DNA from: Actinomadura rudentiformis
GTDB lineage: Bacteria; Actinomycetota; Actinomycetes; Streptosporangiales; Streptosporangiaceae
DNA: 64,000 nucleotides
Assembly: GCF_008923185.1 (NCBI RefSeq)
Contig: NZ_WBMT01000014.1
Span: 62,001 to 126,000 of the forward strand
Direction of reading: 5' to 3'
Each line of letters begins with the position of its first letter. The stretch's first letter is position 1. Made by a program: the position numbers and the translations under genes. The notes under the pieces are model-generated. The model made no database searches. It worked only from the letters and a program-made list of their open reading frames with translations, and was not told the origin of the DNA. Shown one piece after another: positions 1 through 7,769 of the stretch.

Positions 1-342
1 GTCGCGCTGGTCGGGCTGTGGTGGGGCGGCTCATGCCTGCGGCGCTATTTCATGACGCCCGGCGAGGTGTTCAGGGTGCGGACCGGAGGTCTGGCGTACG
101 AACACGCCACCCAGTTCCGGGTAGTCCCCTGGGATCACATCAGCCGGATCTCTAACCGGGGGCAGAACCACTGGGTGGGCCAGATGCTGGGCTGGGACGT
201 CTACACCGTCGTCAAGATCAAGAGTGGCGACGGCCGCAAGGGTGGACGCCTGCTCATCACGGGCTTCACCAGCGACGCGGCAGCACTGGTCGGTGCCATC
301 CGCCAGGGCCTCGAGCACGGCGAGGTGCCGCCGCGAGCCTGA
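1..342 (+). CDS. C-terminal part of a small membrane-anchored protein, PH-like
   Basis: The reading frame is open from the first base and ends in TGA at 340-342, so the gene starts left of the window. The visible 113 residues begin with a hydrophobic, Trp/Gly-rich stretch (VALVGLWWGG) that looks like the end of a membrane helix. A soluble part follows with alternating strands (RVRTGGLAYEHATQFRVVPW, then 'WDVYTVVKIKSGDG') and a C-terminal helix around AALVGAIRQGL. That pattern resembles bacterial PH-like domains tethered to the membrane, but this is inference from the strand/helix layout; I cannot name the family. It runs towards, and is convergent with, the leftward catabolic operon that ends at 380. 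Confidence 0.5.
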   Translation, partial: VALVGLWWGGSCLRRYFMTPGEVFRVRTGGLAYEHATQFRVVPWDHISRISNRGQNHWVGQMLGWDVYTVVKIKSGDGRKGGRLLITGFTSDAAALVGAIRQGLEHGEVPPRA

Positions 343-379
343 CGGAGATCGTGCGGCTTGGCCCGACAGGCGCAGGCCA

Positions 380-1207
380 CTAGACGAGGGCGCGGAGGAT
401 CTCCCGGGTGGTCTTGAGGGCGGCCTGGGGATTGTCCCAGAAGACCATGTGACCTGCGGCGGGGACTTCGAGGAGTTGGGCGGCGGGGTTGGCGCGGGCG
501 GCCTCGGCGGCGCCGGCGGCGGTGACCACGGGGCTCTCGGCGCCGTAGATCAGGGTCGTGGGGGCCGGGACGGCGGGCCAGATGTCGAAGAAGTCCTCGG
601 TCTCGAAGCCCCGGTGGGTGGCGGCGATCGCGTCGGCGCCGCAGCTGGACAGCCAGCGGGCGCGGAGCTCCTGTTCGCGGCGGGGCCAGCGGGGCCAGGA
701 GCGGGCGACCTCGTCGGCGGTGGTGCCGCGTTGTGCCTGGGAGAGCTGGTTCTGGAACGCGTCGAGGGTCGTCGGGTAGGTGCCTCGGCCAGGGCCGCTC
801 ATGGGAGGGTCGACAAGGATCGTGCCGCGAAGGGCTGTCTTGGTGGCGACCAGGGCGGCGATCCGGGCGCCCATGGAGTGGCCCAGGAGGATCGGGGCAT
901 CGAGGCCGGCGAGCTGTGCTTCGGTGTCGGCGGCGTAGTCCTGGAGGGTGTACGAGGGACCGTCGTCGGAGAAGCCCCGGCCTCGTACGTCGAGGACGAT
1001 GGGGCGGACGAGGTCAGTGAGTTCGCGGGCCACGAAGTCCAGGGCGATCGCCGGGCTGGTGATGCCGGGGATGATGACCAGTGGCGTTCCGGGGCCTCCG
1101 TAGTCGAGGGCGTGGAGGCGGAGTCCGTTCGAGGTCGTCCAACGGCTCTGGGCCCGGATGTCGGCCAGGTCCGCCAGGGCGGATTGGGTGAGGGTGCGTT
1201 CAGGCAT
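380..1207 (-). CDS. nicD: Alpha/beta hydrolase, probable N-formylmaleamate deformylase NicD
   Basis: 275-residue alpha/beta hydrolase. The nucleophile elbow is GHSMG (Ser111) and the C-terminal catalytic His is in 'PAAGHMVFWDNP' (about His253). NicD removes formate from N-formylmaleamate to give maleamate in aerobic nicotinate degradation. Fold and residues alone would only say 'alpha/beta hydrolase'. The assignment rests on overall resemblance to NicD and on context: it is the last gene of a leftward operon and its start overlaps by 8 bases the end of the NicF-like maleamate amidase gene, the next enzyme of the pathway. Ends 38 bases from the convergent gene at the left edge. Alternative: another amide or ester hydrolase. 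Confidence 0.78.
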   Translation of the reverse strand: MPERTLTQSALADLADIRAQSRWTTSNGLRLHALDYGGPGTPLVIIPGITSPAIALDFVARELTDLVRPIVLDVRGRGFSDDGPSYTLQDYAADTEAQLAGLDAPILLGHSMGARIAALVATKTALRGTILVDPPMSGPGRGTYPTTLDAFQNQLSQAQRGTTADEVARSWPRWPRREQELRARWLSSCGADAIAATHRGFETEDFFDIWPAVPAPTTLIYGAESPVVTAAGAAEAARANPAAQLLEVPAAGHMVFWDNPQAALKTTREILRALV

Positions 1208-1838
1208 GGGCTCCCGCCAGGTAGTCGCAGGCGTCGGCGAGGCTGATCACGTCGCCGTACTTGGCCTGGATGTCGAAGAGGTTCGCGTCGTGCGGGCCGG
1301 TGGCGCGGTCGCCGACGCACTCGCGGGGCACCAGGACCGAGAAGCCGGACTGGACGGCGTCGACGGCGGTGGCGCGGACGCAGCCGCTGGTGGTGGCGCC
1401 GCAGACCAGGACGGTGTCGCAGCGCAGCGCGGTCAGGGTTGCGGCGAGGGTCGTGCCGAAGAACGCGGAGGCGCCCTTCTTAGTGATCAGGATGTCGCCA
1501 GGGCTGCGGGGCAGGCGAGGGTCGATCTCCACGGCCGGGGTGCCCTCGCGCATCGCCCGCATCCCGGGTGCCTTGTGCAGCCAGGTCACGGTGTCGAGTT
1601 CGGCCGGGGTGTACGCGATCGTGGTGAAGATGACCGGTGCGGGGCCGCTCTCGATCAGGGTGGAGGTGGCCTTGACGACGTCGGACAGGTCCGCACCGGA
1701 GGGGTACGCAGGGTCGGTGAAGCCGTTCGTGAGGTCAACGATGATCAGCGCTGGGCGTTCGCCGCGGCGGACTGGGTTGCCGAAGCCCGCAGTGGAATAG
1801 GTGTCGTCGGTCTCCTGGCCGTACATCCCGTCAGCCAC
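1200..1838 (-). CDS. nicF: Isochorismatase-family maleamate amidohydrolase NicF
   Basis: 212-residue cysteine hydrolase of the isochorismatase/nicotinamidase superfamily. The Asp-Lys-Cys triad is visible: Asp35 in IIVDLTNGF, Lys120/121 in ITKKGASAF and Cys153 in TSGCVRATAVD. Maleamate amidohydrolase converts maleamate to maleate and ammonia in the nicotinate pathway. Among family members the setting favours NicF: it sits between a NicD-like hydrolase (8-base overlap) and the CoxG gene (8-base overlap) in one leftward operon with the pyridine hydroxylase and monooxygenase. A nicotinamidase or carbamoylsarcosine amidase role is possible but fits the operon less well. Confidence 0.8.
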   Translation of the reverse strand: MADGMYGQETDDTYSTAGFGNPVRRGERPALIIVDLTNGFTDPAYPSGADLSDVVKATSTLIESGPAPVIFTTIAYTPAELDTVTWLHKAPGMRAMREGTPAVEIDPRLPRSPGDILITKKGASAFFGTTLAATLTALRCDTVLVCGATTSGCVRATAVDAVQSGFSVLVPRECVGDRATGPHDANLFDIQAKYGDVISLADACDYLAGAHA

Positions 1839-2475
1839 GGCGCAGCTCCTTTAGCTGCTTGGACTGCGCGCTCAGCTTGCCCAGCAGCCAGCCCTGGAAG
1901 AGACCGACGGCGAACGCGGCGGCGATCGGCGCGTATTTGGCGGCGGATGGCGGGACCAGCGCCGATATCGTGGCGGGCTCCTGGGCAGCGGGCCTTGGGA
2001 CAGCGGACTTCTGGGCGGGCACGCCGGTGCGGTCGGCCTCGATCAGGGCGGCGAGGTTCGTGGCGAACTGCTGAAGGAGGCGGTTCGAGACCGTGACGAT
2101 CGCGCCCTTCCCGAACTGGACGAGCTTCCCGCGGATCAGCAGGTCCGTCTTGATGCGGAGGACCGAGCCTTCGGGGGCCTCATCGACGGTCAGGCTCACC
2201 TCGGCTTCGGCGTCGCCGCTGCCGTGCGTGTCGGCGCCCCGGCCCTGGAGGCGCAGGTGGCGGCGGGCCTCGTCCACCTCCAGGAACCTCACGGTCCCCG
2301 CGTACGCGGCGGTGATGGGGCCGACCTTGACCTTGACGCCGCCGCTGTAGGTGTCGCCGTCGCGGCCCTCGAGGGCGGCGCCGGGCAGGCACGTCACGAC
2401 GCGTTCGACGTCGTTGATGAGAGTGAAGAGCTCGTCTGGGGCGGCCGCCACGGCGATCTCGTTCTCCAGGATCAT
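1831..2475 (-). CDS. CoxG-type SRPBCC protein (molybdenum-hydroxylase accessory)
   Basis: 214 residues from the ATG at 2475, which overlaps the stop of the upstream 2Fe-2S gene in an ATGA arrangement; longer upstream readings only extend through that gene. Residues 1-150 are a CoxG/SRPBCC domain (starting MILENEIAVAAAPDELFTL and containing VERVVTCLPGAALEG). A variable Ala/Pro linker follows, then a C-terminal hydrophobic helix (around AAAFAVGLFQGWLLGKL) ending in a basic tail, suggesting membrane attachment. CoxG-like proteins accompany CO-dehydrogenase/xanthine-oxidase-type enzymes and are thought to help recruit or mature them at the membrane. Here it is embedded in the operon of such an enzyme and overlaps the NicF gene by 8 bases. 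Confidence 0.85.
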   Translation of the reverse strand: MILENEIAVAAAPDELFTLINDVERVVTCLPGAALEGRDGDTYSGGVKVKVGPITAAYAGTVRFLEVDEARRHLRLQGRGADTHGSGDAEAEVSLTVDEAPEGSVLRIKTDLLIRGKLVQFGKGAIVTVSNRLLQQFATNLAALIEADRTGVPAQKSAVPRPAAQEPATISALVPPSAAKYAPIAAAFAVGLFQGWLLGKLSAQSKQLKELRRG

Positions 2476-2957
2476 CGGGACTCCTCCCGGGCGCGGGCGC
2501 AGTCCTCGATCGCGTCGACGATGGTCTGGTAGCCGGTGCACCGGCAGAGGTTGCTGGACACGACCTCGCGGATCTCCTCTCGGGTGGCGTCGGGGCGTTC
2601 GGCGAGGAACCCCTCGGCGAGCATCAGGAAACCGGGTGTGCAGAAGCCGCACTGCAGCCCGTGGTGGGCGGAGAACGCCCGCTGCAGGTCGTTCATCTCG
2701 CCGTCGGAGGCGAGCGACTCGACCGTGCGGACGTCACGGCCCTCGGCCTGGGCGGCGAAGACCAGGCAGGCGCGGACCGGGGCGCCGTCGAGCAGGACGG
2801 TGCAGGCACCGCAGACGCCGTGCTCGCAGCCGACGTGGGTGCCGGTGAGGCCGATCTGATGCCGCAGCACGTCCACGAGCGTGTGCCGCGACTCGATCAC
2901 GAGGTCGTCGTGCGTGCGCCCGTTGACGGTCAGGCTGATCAGCAGTTTCTCGGTCAT
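2472..2957 (-). CDS. 2Fe-2S small subunit of nicotinate-type molybdenum hydroxylase
   Basis: 161 residues with both iron-sulfur motifs of the xanthine-oxidase small subunit: the plant-ferredoxin-type cluster Cys44, Cys49, Cys52, Cys64 (GCEHGVCGACTVLLDG) and the C-terminal cluster Cys103, Cys106, Cys138, Cys140 (CGFCTPG, LCRCTGY). It passes electrons between the molybdopterin and FAD subunits. Together with the large (3087-5447) and medium (5461-6264) subunits it forms a CoxMSL/NdhFSL-like enzyme. With the NicC, NicF and NicD homologues nearby, the likely substrate is nicotinate, hydroxylated to 6-hydroxynicotinate. The start codon lies inside one copy of a 19-base repeat, so initiation may be structurally controlled. 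Confidence 0.88.
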   Translation of the reverse strand: MTEKLLISLTVNGRTHDDLVIESRHTLVDVLRHQIGLTGTHVGCEHGVCGACTVLLDGAPVRACLVFAAQAEGRDVRTVESLASDGEMNDLQRAFSAHHGLQCGFCTPGFLMLAEGFLAERPDATREEIREVVSSNLCRCTGYQTIVDAIEDCARAREESR

Positions 2958-3078
2958 GGCGCCGCCTTGTCTGGACTGAGGAGGGAGGAACGACCGACGA
3001 GGGAAGACAAGGCGTCAAAGCGCCATGACCCGGAGCGGCGGAGCCGCGACCATGAACACGTCATGGCGCCGCCTTGTC
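2953..3078 (-). repeat. Direct/inverted 19-bp repeat around the 2Fe-2S subunit start
   Basis: GTCATGGCGCCGCCTTGTC occurs at 2953-2971 and again at 3060-3078. Between them is an inverted version, GACAAGGCG (3006-3014) and GCGCCATGAC (3020-3029) split by five bases. In the transcript the middle copy can pair with either outer copy, but not with both. The copy at 2953-2971 contains the ATG of the 2Fe-2S subunit gene; the copy at 3060-3078 carries a duplicate ATG just after the large-subunit stop. The 129-base gap 2958-3086 is unusual in an operon whose other joints are within about 15 bases. Confidence 0.8.
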
Positions 3079-3086
3079 TGAACTCG

Positions 3087-5447
3087 TCATGCGAACACTC
3101 CGATCGTGGCCAGCGCCCGTTGGACGGTCTCGGGACGGATGGGGGTGTCGTCGAGCTCGACCCCGGTGGGGCGCAGCGCGTCGTTCACGGCGTTGAGCAC
3201 GGCGGCGGGGGCGCCGATCGTGCCGCCCTCGCCCGCGCCCTTGGCGCCGCTCTCGGTGAACGCGCAGGGCGTCTCCAGGTGGTGGACCGAGATGTCGGGG
3301 ATCTCGCCCGCCGTCGGGACCTTGTAGTCGATGAAGCTGGCACAGGAGGGCTCGCCCTGCTCGTCGTAGGTGATCTCTTCGAAGAGGGCGCCCGCGATCC
3401 CCTGGGCGATGCCGCCGCGCGCCTGCCCCTCGACGACCTGCGGGTTGATCGCGACGCCGCAGTCCTCGACGCACACGTAGCGCAGGATCTCGATCTGGCC
3501 GGTGCCCGGGTGCAGCTCGACGACCGCTCCGTGGGCGGCGTTGCTGAACGTGCCGTCGCCGTGGACGTCGAACGTCGCGCTCGCGGTGAGCCCGGGCTCG
3601 GCGTCCTTCGGCAGCAGGTGGGCCTTCAGATAGGCGACGTCGGCCAGTTCCTCGAACGAGAGGGCACGGCCGTCGTCGCGGCGGCGGACCCGGCGGGCGT
3701 CCAGCTCGACGTTGTCGTACGTCGTTTCCAGGAGGTGCGCGCCCAGGGCCAGGAGTCGTTCGCCCAAGGCGGTCGCGGCGCGGGCCACGGCGCTGCCGCC
3801 GATGGTGGCGGATCTACTGGCGAACGTGCCGAATCCGTACGTGATGCGGTCGGTGTCGCCCTGATGGATTTTGACCTCGGCGATGTCGAGGCCGAGCCGG
3901 TCGGCGACGATCTGGGCGAGCGTCGTCTCGTGGCTCTGCCCATGGCTCATCGTCCCGGTGGTGACCGTGACGCCGCCGCTGAGGTCCATCCGGATCTCGG
4001 CCATGTCGAAGCCGGGCACCACAGCCATCTTGCGCTTGGCGAACGCCGCCGAGCCGTAGCCGGTCCGTTCGCTGAAGCAGGAGTAGCCGATCCCGATGAA
4101 ACGGCCACTGGAACGGGCGGCGCCGCGCCGCTCGTACCAGCCCTCGTCCTTGAGCACCCGCTCGCACAGGTCGAGCGACTCCAGGTACGAGCCGGGGTCG
4201 TAGGTGACGTCGTTGATCCCGGTGTACGGGAACTCGGTGATCAGGTTGCGGCGGCGGATCTCCACGGGGTCCATGTCCAGCTCGCGGGCGGCCCGTTCGA
4301 AAAGCCGCTCCATCACCATGACGATCTGCGGGCGGCTCACTCCCCGGTACGGGGCGGTCGGCGCCTTGTTGGTCGTGACGGCACGGCCTCGGACCCGGTA
4401 GGCGGGCACCTTGTAGACGCCGGGCAGTTCGGCCGACGCCATCAGCGGCTCGATGCCGGCCGTGAACGGGTAGCAGGAGTACGCGCCCATGTCGCACACG
4501 ATGTCGGCGTCCAGCGCGAGGAGGCGCCCGTCGCCGTCGAACGCGGCGCGCACGTCGTACCGCTGCTCACGAGCCAGGAACGAGGCGGTCAGTGCGTCCC
4601 GGCGATCCTCGATCCACTTCACCGGCCGCCCCGCCTTCAGGCAGGCCGCGCCGACCGCGATCTCCTCCCGGCCGACCACGCACTTCAGGCCGAAGCCGCC
4701 GCCCATGTCGGGCACCAGCACGCGCACCGATCGTTCGGCCAGGCCGAGGCAGCCGGCCATCACCGTACGGACCTGGTGGGGCACCTGCGTACAGGTCTGG
4801 ACGAGCAGTTGCTCGTCCCGCGCGTCCCAACTCGCGACCACGCCCCTTGTCTCCAGCGGCAGCGCGTTCTGGCGCCCGGTCTTGGCACGGACGCGCACCA
4901 CGCACGGCGCCTCGTCGATGATCCGGTCGATGCCCTCCGTCGCGAACATCGACACGTCCACGAGGACGTTCCCCGTCGCCGCCTCGTGGACGAGCGGCGC
5001 GCCGGGCGCCATCGCGACCTCGTCCGACACCACGGGGGCATCCGCGTCATAGGTCACGCGGGCCGCTTCGAGACCGTCCTCGACCGCGTAGGGATCTTCG
5101 GCGAGCACGATGGCGAGCGGCTCGCCCACGTACCGCACCCGATCCCGCGCCAGCACGGGCATGTCCGTCTGCACGAACTCCGAGGCCGGCCGGTCCAGGA
5201 TGGCAGTGATGTCGCCCATGTCCAGATCGGCGGCCGTGTACGCGGCGACGACGCCCGGCACGGCCAGCGTCGCGGACAGGTCGATCGAGACCACGGTCCC
5301 CGCCGCGATCGTGCTGCGCACGAACTGGGCGTGCAGCATCTGCGGCAGGTGGATATCGTCCACGAACCGGCCCTGCCCGGTCAGCAGCCGCGGGTCCTCG
5401 CGGCGGCCCACCGACGAGCCGACCCACGTCCCTCGTCGCTCGGTCAT
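3087..5447 (-). CDS. Molybdopterin large subunit of nicotinate-type hydroxylase
   Basis: 786 residues from the ATG at 5447; upstream in-frame readings run back through the FAD-subunit gene and are not used. It is an xanthine-oxidase/aldehyde-oxidoreductase large subunit: N-terminal a/b hammerhead ('VGSSVGRREDPRLLTGQGRF'), GGGFGLK, the active-site loop 'PYRGVSRP', and the catalytic Glu in GAKGAGEGGTIGAP (about Glu740). The loop is not the AYxCSFR loop of true CO dehydrogenase, so CO oxidation is unlikely. Inferred reaction: water-derived hydroxylation of nicotinate at C6. Operon order is FAD, Mo, 2Fe-2S, CoxG. An isoquinoline or other N-heterocycle substrate cannot be excluded. Confidence 0.86.
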   Translation of the reverse strand: MTERRGTWVGSSVGRREDPRLLTGQGRFVDDIHLPQMLHAQFVRSTIAAGTVVSIDLSATLAVPGVVAAYTAADLDMGDITAILDRPASEFVQTDMPVLARDRVRYVGEPLAIVLAEDPYAVEDGLEAARVTYDADAPVVSDEVAMAPGAPLVHEAATGNVLVDVSMFATEGIDRIIDEAPCVVRVRAKTGRQNALPLETRGVVASWDARDEQLLVQTCTQVPHQVRTVMAGCLGLAERSVRVLVPDMGGGFGLKCVVGREEIAVGAACLKAGRPVKWIEDRRDALTASFLAREQRYDVRAAFDGDGRLLALDADIVCDMGAYSCYPFTAGIEPLMASAELPGVYKVPAYRVRGRAVTTNKAPTAPYRGVSRPQIVMVMERLFERAARELDMDPVEIRRRNLITEFPYTGINDVTYDPGSYLESLDLCERVLKDEGWYERRGAARSSGRFIGIGYSCFSERTGYGSAAFAKRKMAVVPGFDMAEIRMDLSGGVTVTTGTMSHGQSHETTLAQIVADRLGLDIAEVKIHQGDTDRITYGFGTFASRSATIGGSAVARAATALGERLLALGAHLLETTYDNVELDARRVRRRDDGRALSFEELADVAYLKAHLLPKDAEPGLTASATFDVHGDGTFSNAAHGAVVELHPGTGQIEILRYVCVEDCGVAINPQVVEGQARGGIAQGIAGALFEEITYDEQGEPSCASFIDYKVPTAGEIPDISVHHLETPCAFTESGAKGAGEGGTIGAPAAVLNAVNDALRPTGVELDDTPIRPETVQRALATIGVFA

Positions 5448-5460
5448 GGCTGAGTGCCCT

Positions 5461-6264
5461 TCATGACTGGGCCTCCTCGCAGGCTCGGGCCACCAGGGTC
5501 CGGGTGAGGACCCTGCGGTATTCGGCGCTCCCGTTGGCGTCACCCGGCGGATCGATCGCCGCTGCGGCGGCCTCGGCGCAGTCGGCGAACGATCCGCCCG
5601 AGGCCAGCACGGCCTCGGCCTCGGGAACGCGGACGGGCGCGGGCGCGACACCGCCCAGCACCACGGCGGACGTCTCCAGGTCCACGGCGGCGACGACCGT
5701 GGCGAAGTCGCCGCGCCGTTCGGCGAACTCGGTGAGCGCGGCCCGGCGGCCGGAACGCGGGAAGACGATCTCGAGGATGATCTCCTCCGGCTCCAGCGTG
5801 GTGGTGAAGAAGCCGAGGAACAGCTCGGCCGCCGGGATCGTGCGGCGCCCCTCCGGTCCCTGCACGATGATCTCCGCGTCCAGGAGCAGCGCGAGCAGGC
5901 ACCACTCGGCGGTGGCGTCGCCGTGGGCGAGGCTGCCGCCGGCCGTTCCCCGGGTACGGATGGGCAGGTGGCCGATCCACTCCATCGCCTCGCTGAGGAG
6001 CCCGAGGCCCGCCGTCTCGACCTCATGGTGCGTGGTGAGGGCGCCGATCCGGACGGAGTCGCCGTCCCGCCGTACATGGGCGAGCTCGCTCCACAGGCCG
6101 CCGAGGTCGACCAGGTGGGACGGCCGGGCCAGCCGGAAGTTCATCATCGCGACCAGGCTCTGGCCTCCGGCGATGTACTTCGCGTCCGGGCCCAGCTCGG
6201 CCACCAGGTCGATGGCCCCGGCGACGTCGCGGGCGCGATGGTAGGTGAAGGGCGCGGGCTTCAT
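5461..6264 (-). CDS. FAD-binding medium subunit of nicotinate-type hydroxylase
   Basis: 267 residues, the usual size of a CoxM-type subunit. FAD motifs are IAGGQSLVAMMNFRLA (about 31-46) and TRGTAGGSLAHGDATAE (about 104-120). A C-terminal CO_deh_flav_C domain follows. It accepts electrons from the 2Fe-2S subunit and hands them to an external acceptor. First of the three hydroxylase genes in transcription order, 13 bases ahead of the large subunit and 7 bases after the transporter gene, so the uptake and first oxidation steps are co-transcribed. Confidence 0.87.
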   Translation of the reverse strand: MKPAPFTYHRARDVAGAIDLVAELGPDAKYIAGGQSLVAMMNFRLARPSHLVDLGGLWSELAHVRRDGDSVRIGALTTHHEVETAGLGLLSEAMEWIGHLPIRTRGTAGGSLAHGDATAEWCLLALLLDAEIIVQGPEGRRTIPAAELFLGFFTTTLEPEEIILEIVFPRSGRRAALTEFAERRGDFATVVAAVDLETSAVVLGGVAPAPVRVPEAEAVLASGGSFADCAEAAAAAIDPPGDANGSAEYRRVLTRTLVARACEEAQS

Positions 6265-6271
6265 GTGCGCG

Positions 6272-7672
6272 TCACGCCCTCACGGGGACGGGGTCGGGCT
6301 CCTCGCCGGGCTTCGGCGCGGGCTCGGTGACGTGGTCGAGTTCCCGGCCCTTGGTCTCCGGCGCGCCGGCCGCCATCCACAGGACCACCACGACGGTCAC
6401 GCCGCCCAGGACGGCGAACGTCCAGGTGAGGCCGAGCGCGGGCCAAAGCAGGGTGCCGAAGATGAACGGGATGAAGCCCGACACCACCCGGCTGGCCGAC
6501 GACGCCCAGCCGAACCCGCTGGCCCGGATCTGGGTGGGGTAGAGCTCCGCCACGTACGCGTACAGCACCGGGATGGTGACCTGGATCATGAACCCGAAGA
6601 CGCCGAGCCACACCAGCGCCGTGGTCTGCAGGTTGAGAGAGGCCGCGAAGGCGACCAGGGCCGCCGCCGACACCGGCGCCGAGACACCGATGACCCACTT
6701 GCGGCCGACGACCTCGACCAGCCAGGCCGACAGGAGCACGCCGACGATGCCGACGCCCGTCATCAGGGTGGTCTTGGCGAACGCGGCGGCGTCGGTGTAG
6801 CCCTCCTCCTTGAGGATCGTGGGCATCCAGCTCAGCGCGACGTAGTAGACGGTCATGACCGTGACGAACAGCGTCCACGCCACCGACGTTATGCGCGGGC
6901 TGAAGCTCCACACCAGGCGGAGCTGGTAAAGAGCGGCGCGCAGACCTCGCGGCCCGCCCGTCTCCTCGGGCGGTGCGGTGATGACGTAGGGCTCGGCGGG
7001 GGTGCCGGTCCGCGCCACCAGATCGTCGATGATCTCGCGTGCCTCGGCCTCGCGGCCCGCCTTGGCGAGGTACATCGGTGACTCGGGGATGCCGCGCCGC
7101 ACCCAGAACAGCAGCAGCGCAGGCATGATCATCACGGCGAGCATCCAGCGCCAGTTGCCCTGGACGGGCTCCAGCAGGGTGGCTGCCACCCCGCAGAAGG
7201 TGGCGCCGATCGGCCACCAGACGTCCATCGCCGAGAGGATCTTGCCGCGCAGCCGACTCGGTGAGAACTCCCCGACCAGTGCGTAGTCGACCGGGATGCA
7301 GCCGCCCAGGCCGACGCCCGCCAGGAAGCGGAACAGGAGGAAGACCTCGTAGCTCGGCGACAGCGCGCCGAGGACCGAGAACAGCGCGAAGATCAGCAGT
7401 GTGAGGCTGAAGGCCTTCTTGCGGCCCATCCGGTCGGCGATCGTGCCCCAGGCGACGGCGCCGACCGCCATGCCGATGAGGTTCGCCGTGGCGATCAGGC
7501 CCTTCTCGCCGACCGACAGTTCGAAGTGCTTGGCGAGCAGGGGGGTGAGGAATCCGTTGAGCGCCACGTCCCAGGCGTCGAACATGTAGCCGAGACCGCC
7601 GATGATGAAGATCTTTCCTTGGACGCCCCACTTCCAGGGCAGTTCCTGGACGATCTGGTTTCCTGTCTTCAT
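6272..7672 (-). CDS. MFS transporter, NiaP/aromatic-acid type, probable nicotinate uptake
   Basis: 466 residues, 12 predicted membrane segments. Motifs are those of the sugar/aromatic-acid:H+ symporter group: 'GYMFDAWDVALNGFLTP' in helix 1, 'GTIADRMGRKKAF' between helices 2 and 3, and 'GVGLGGCIPVDYALVGEFSP' ahead of 'RLRGKILSAMD', which recalls niacin transporters of the NiaP type. Starts with ATG after a clear GGGAGCCTCC-like purine stretch. Located between the NicC-like monooxygenase and the hydroxylase subunits; the natural role is import of nicotinate (NicT function). Substrate is inferred from context. Confidence 0.78.
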   Translation of the reverse strand: MKTGNQIVQELPWKWGVQGKIFIIGGLGYMFDAWDVALNGFLTPLLAKHFELSVGEKGLIATANLIGMAVGAVAWGTIADRMGRKKAFSLTLLIFALFSVLGALSPSYEVFLLFRFLAGVGLGGCIPVDYALVGEFSPSRLRGKILSAMDVWWPIGATFCGVAATLLEPVQGNWRWMLAVMIMPALLLFWVRRGIPESPMYLAKAGREAEAREIIDDLVARTGTPAEPYVITAPPEETGGPRGLRAALYQLRLVWSFSPRITSVAWTLFVTVMTVYYVALSWMPTILKEEGYTDAAAFAKTTLMTGVGIVGVLLSAWLVEVVGRKWVIGVSAPVSAAALVAFAASLNLQTTALVWLGVFGFMIQVTIPVLYAYVAELYPTQIRASGFGWASSASRVVSGFIPFIFGTLLWPALGLTWTFAVLGGVTVVVVLWMAAGAPETKGRELDHVTEPAPKPGEEPDPVPVRA

Positions 7673-7709
7673 GGAGGCTCCCGCCAGGTGCGGTGAAAGG
7701 GTGCTGCGG

Positions 7710-7769
7710 TGAATGGTCGAGCCGGGAATGGTCGAGCCGTGGACGGTTCAGCCGCGGATGGCTCAGCCG
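7710..7769. repeat. 15-bp tandem repeat, four copies, over the nicC stop codon
   Basis: Four consecutive 15-base units (for example GGAATGGTCGAGCCG at 7725 and CGGATGGCTCAGCCG at 7755) fill the spacer between the transporter and monooxygenase genes. The last unit contains the monooxygenase stop codon (TCA, 7763-7765 on this strand). Copies differ by a few bases. Confidence 0.85.

Noticed and set aside
2661..5453. 930-codon open frame on the plus strand opposite the hydroxylase large subunit, and similar long antisense frames elsewhere
   Set aside because: High GC content yields long antisense frames. Composition is His/Arg/Asp/Gly-rich with no domain motifs, while the opposite strand encodes clear enzymes.
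3087..6264. Aerobic CO dehydrogenase (CoxLMS plus CoxG)
   Set aside because: The large subunit has PYRGVSRP rather than the AYxCSFR active-site loop, and the operon encodes pyridine-degradation enzymes.
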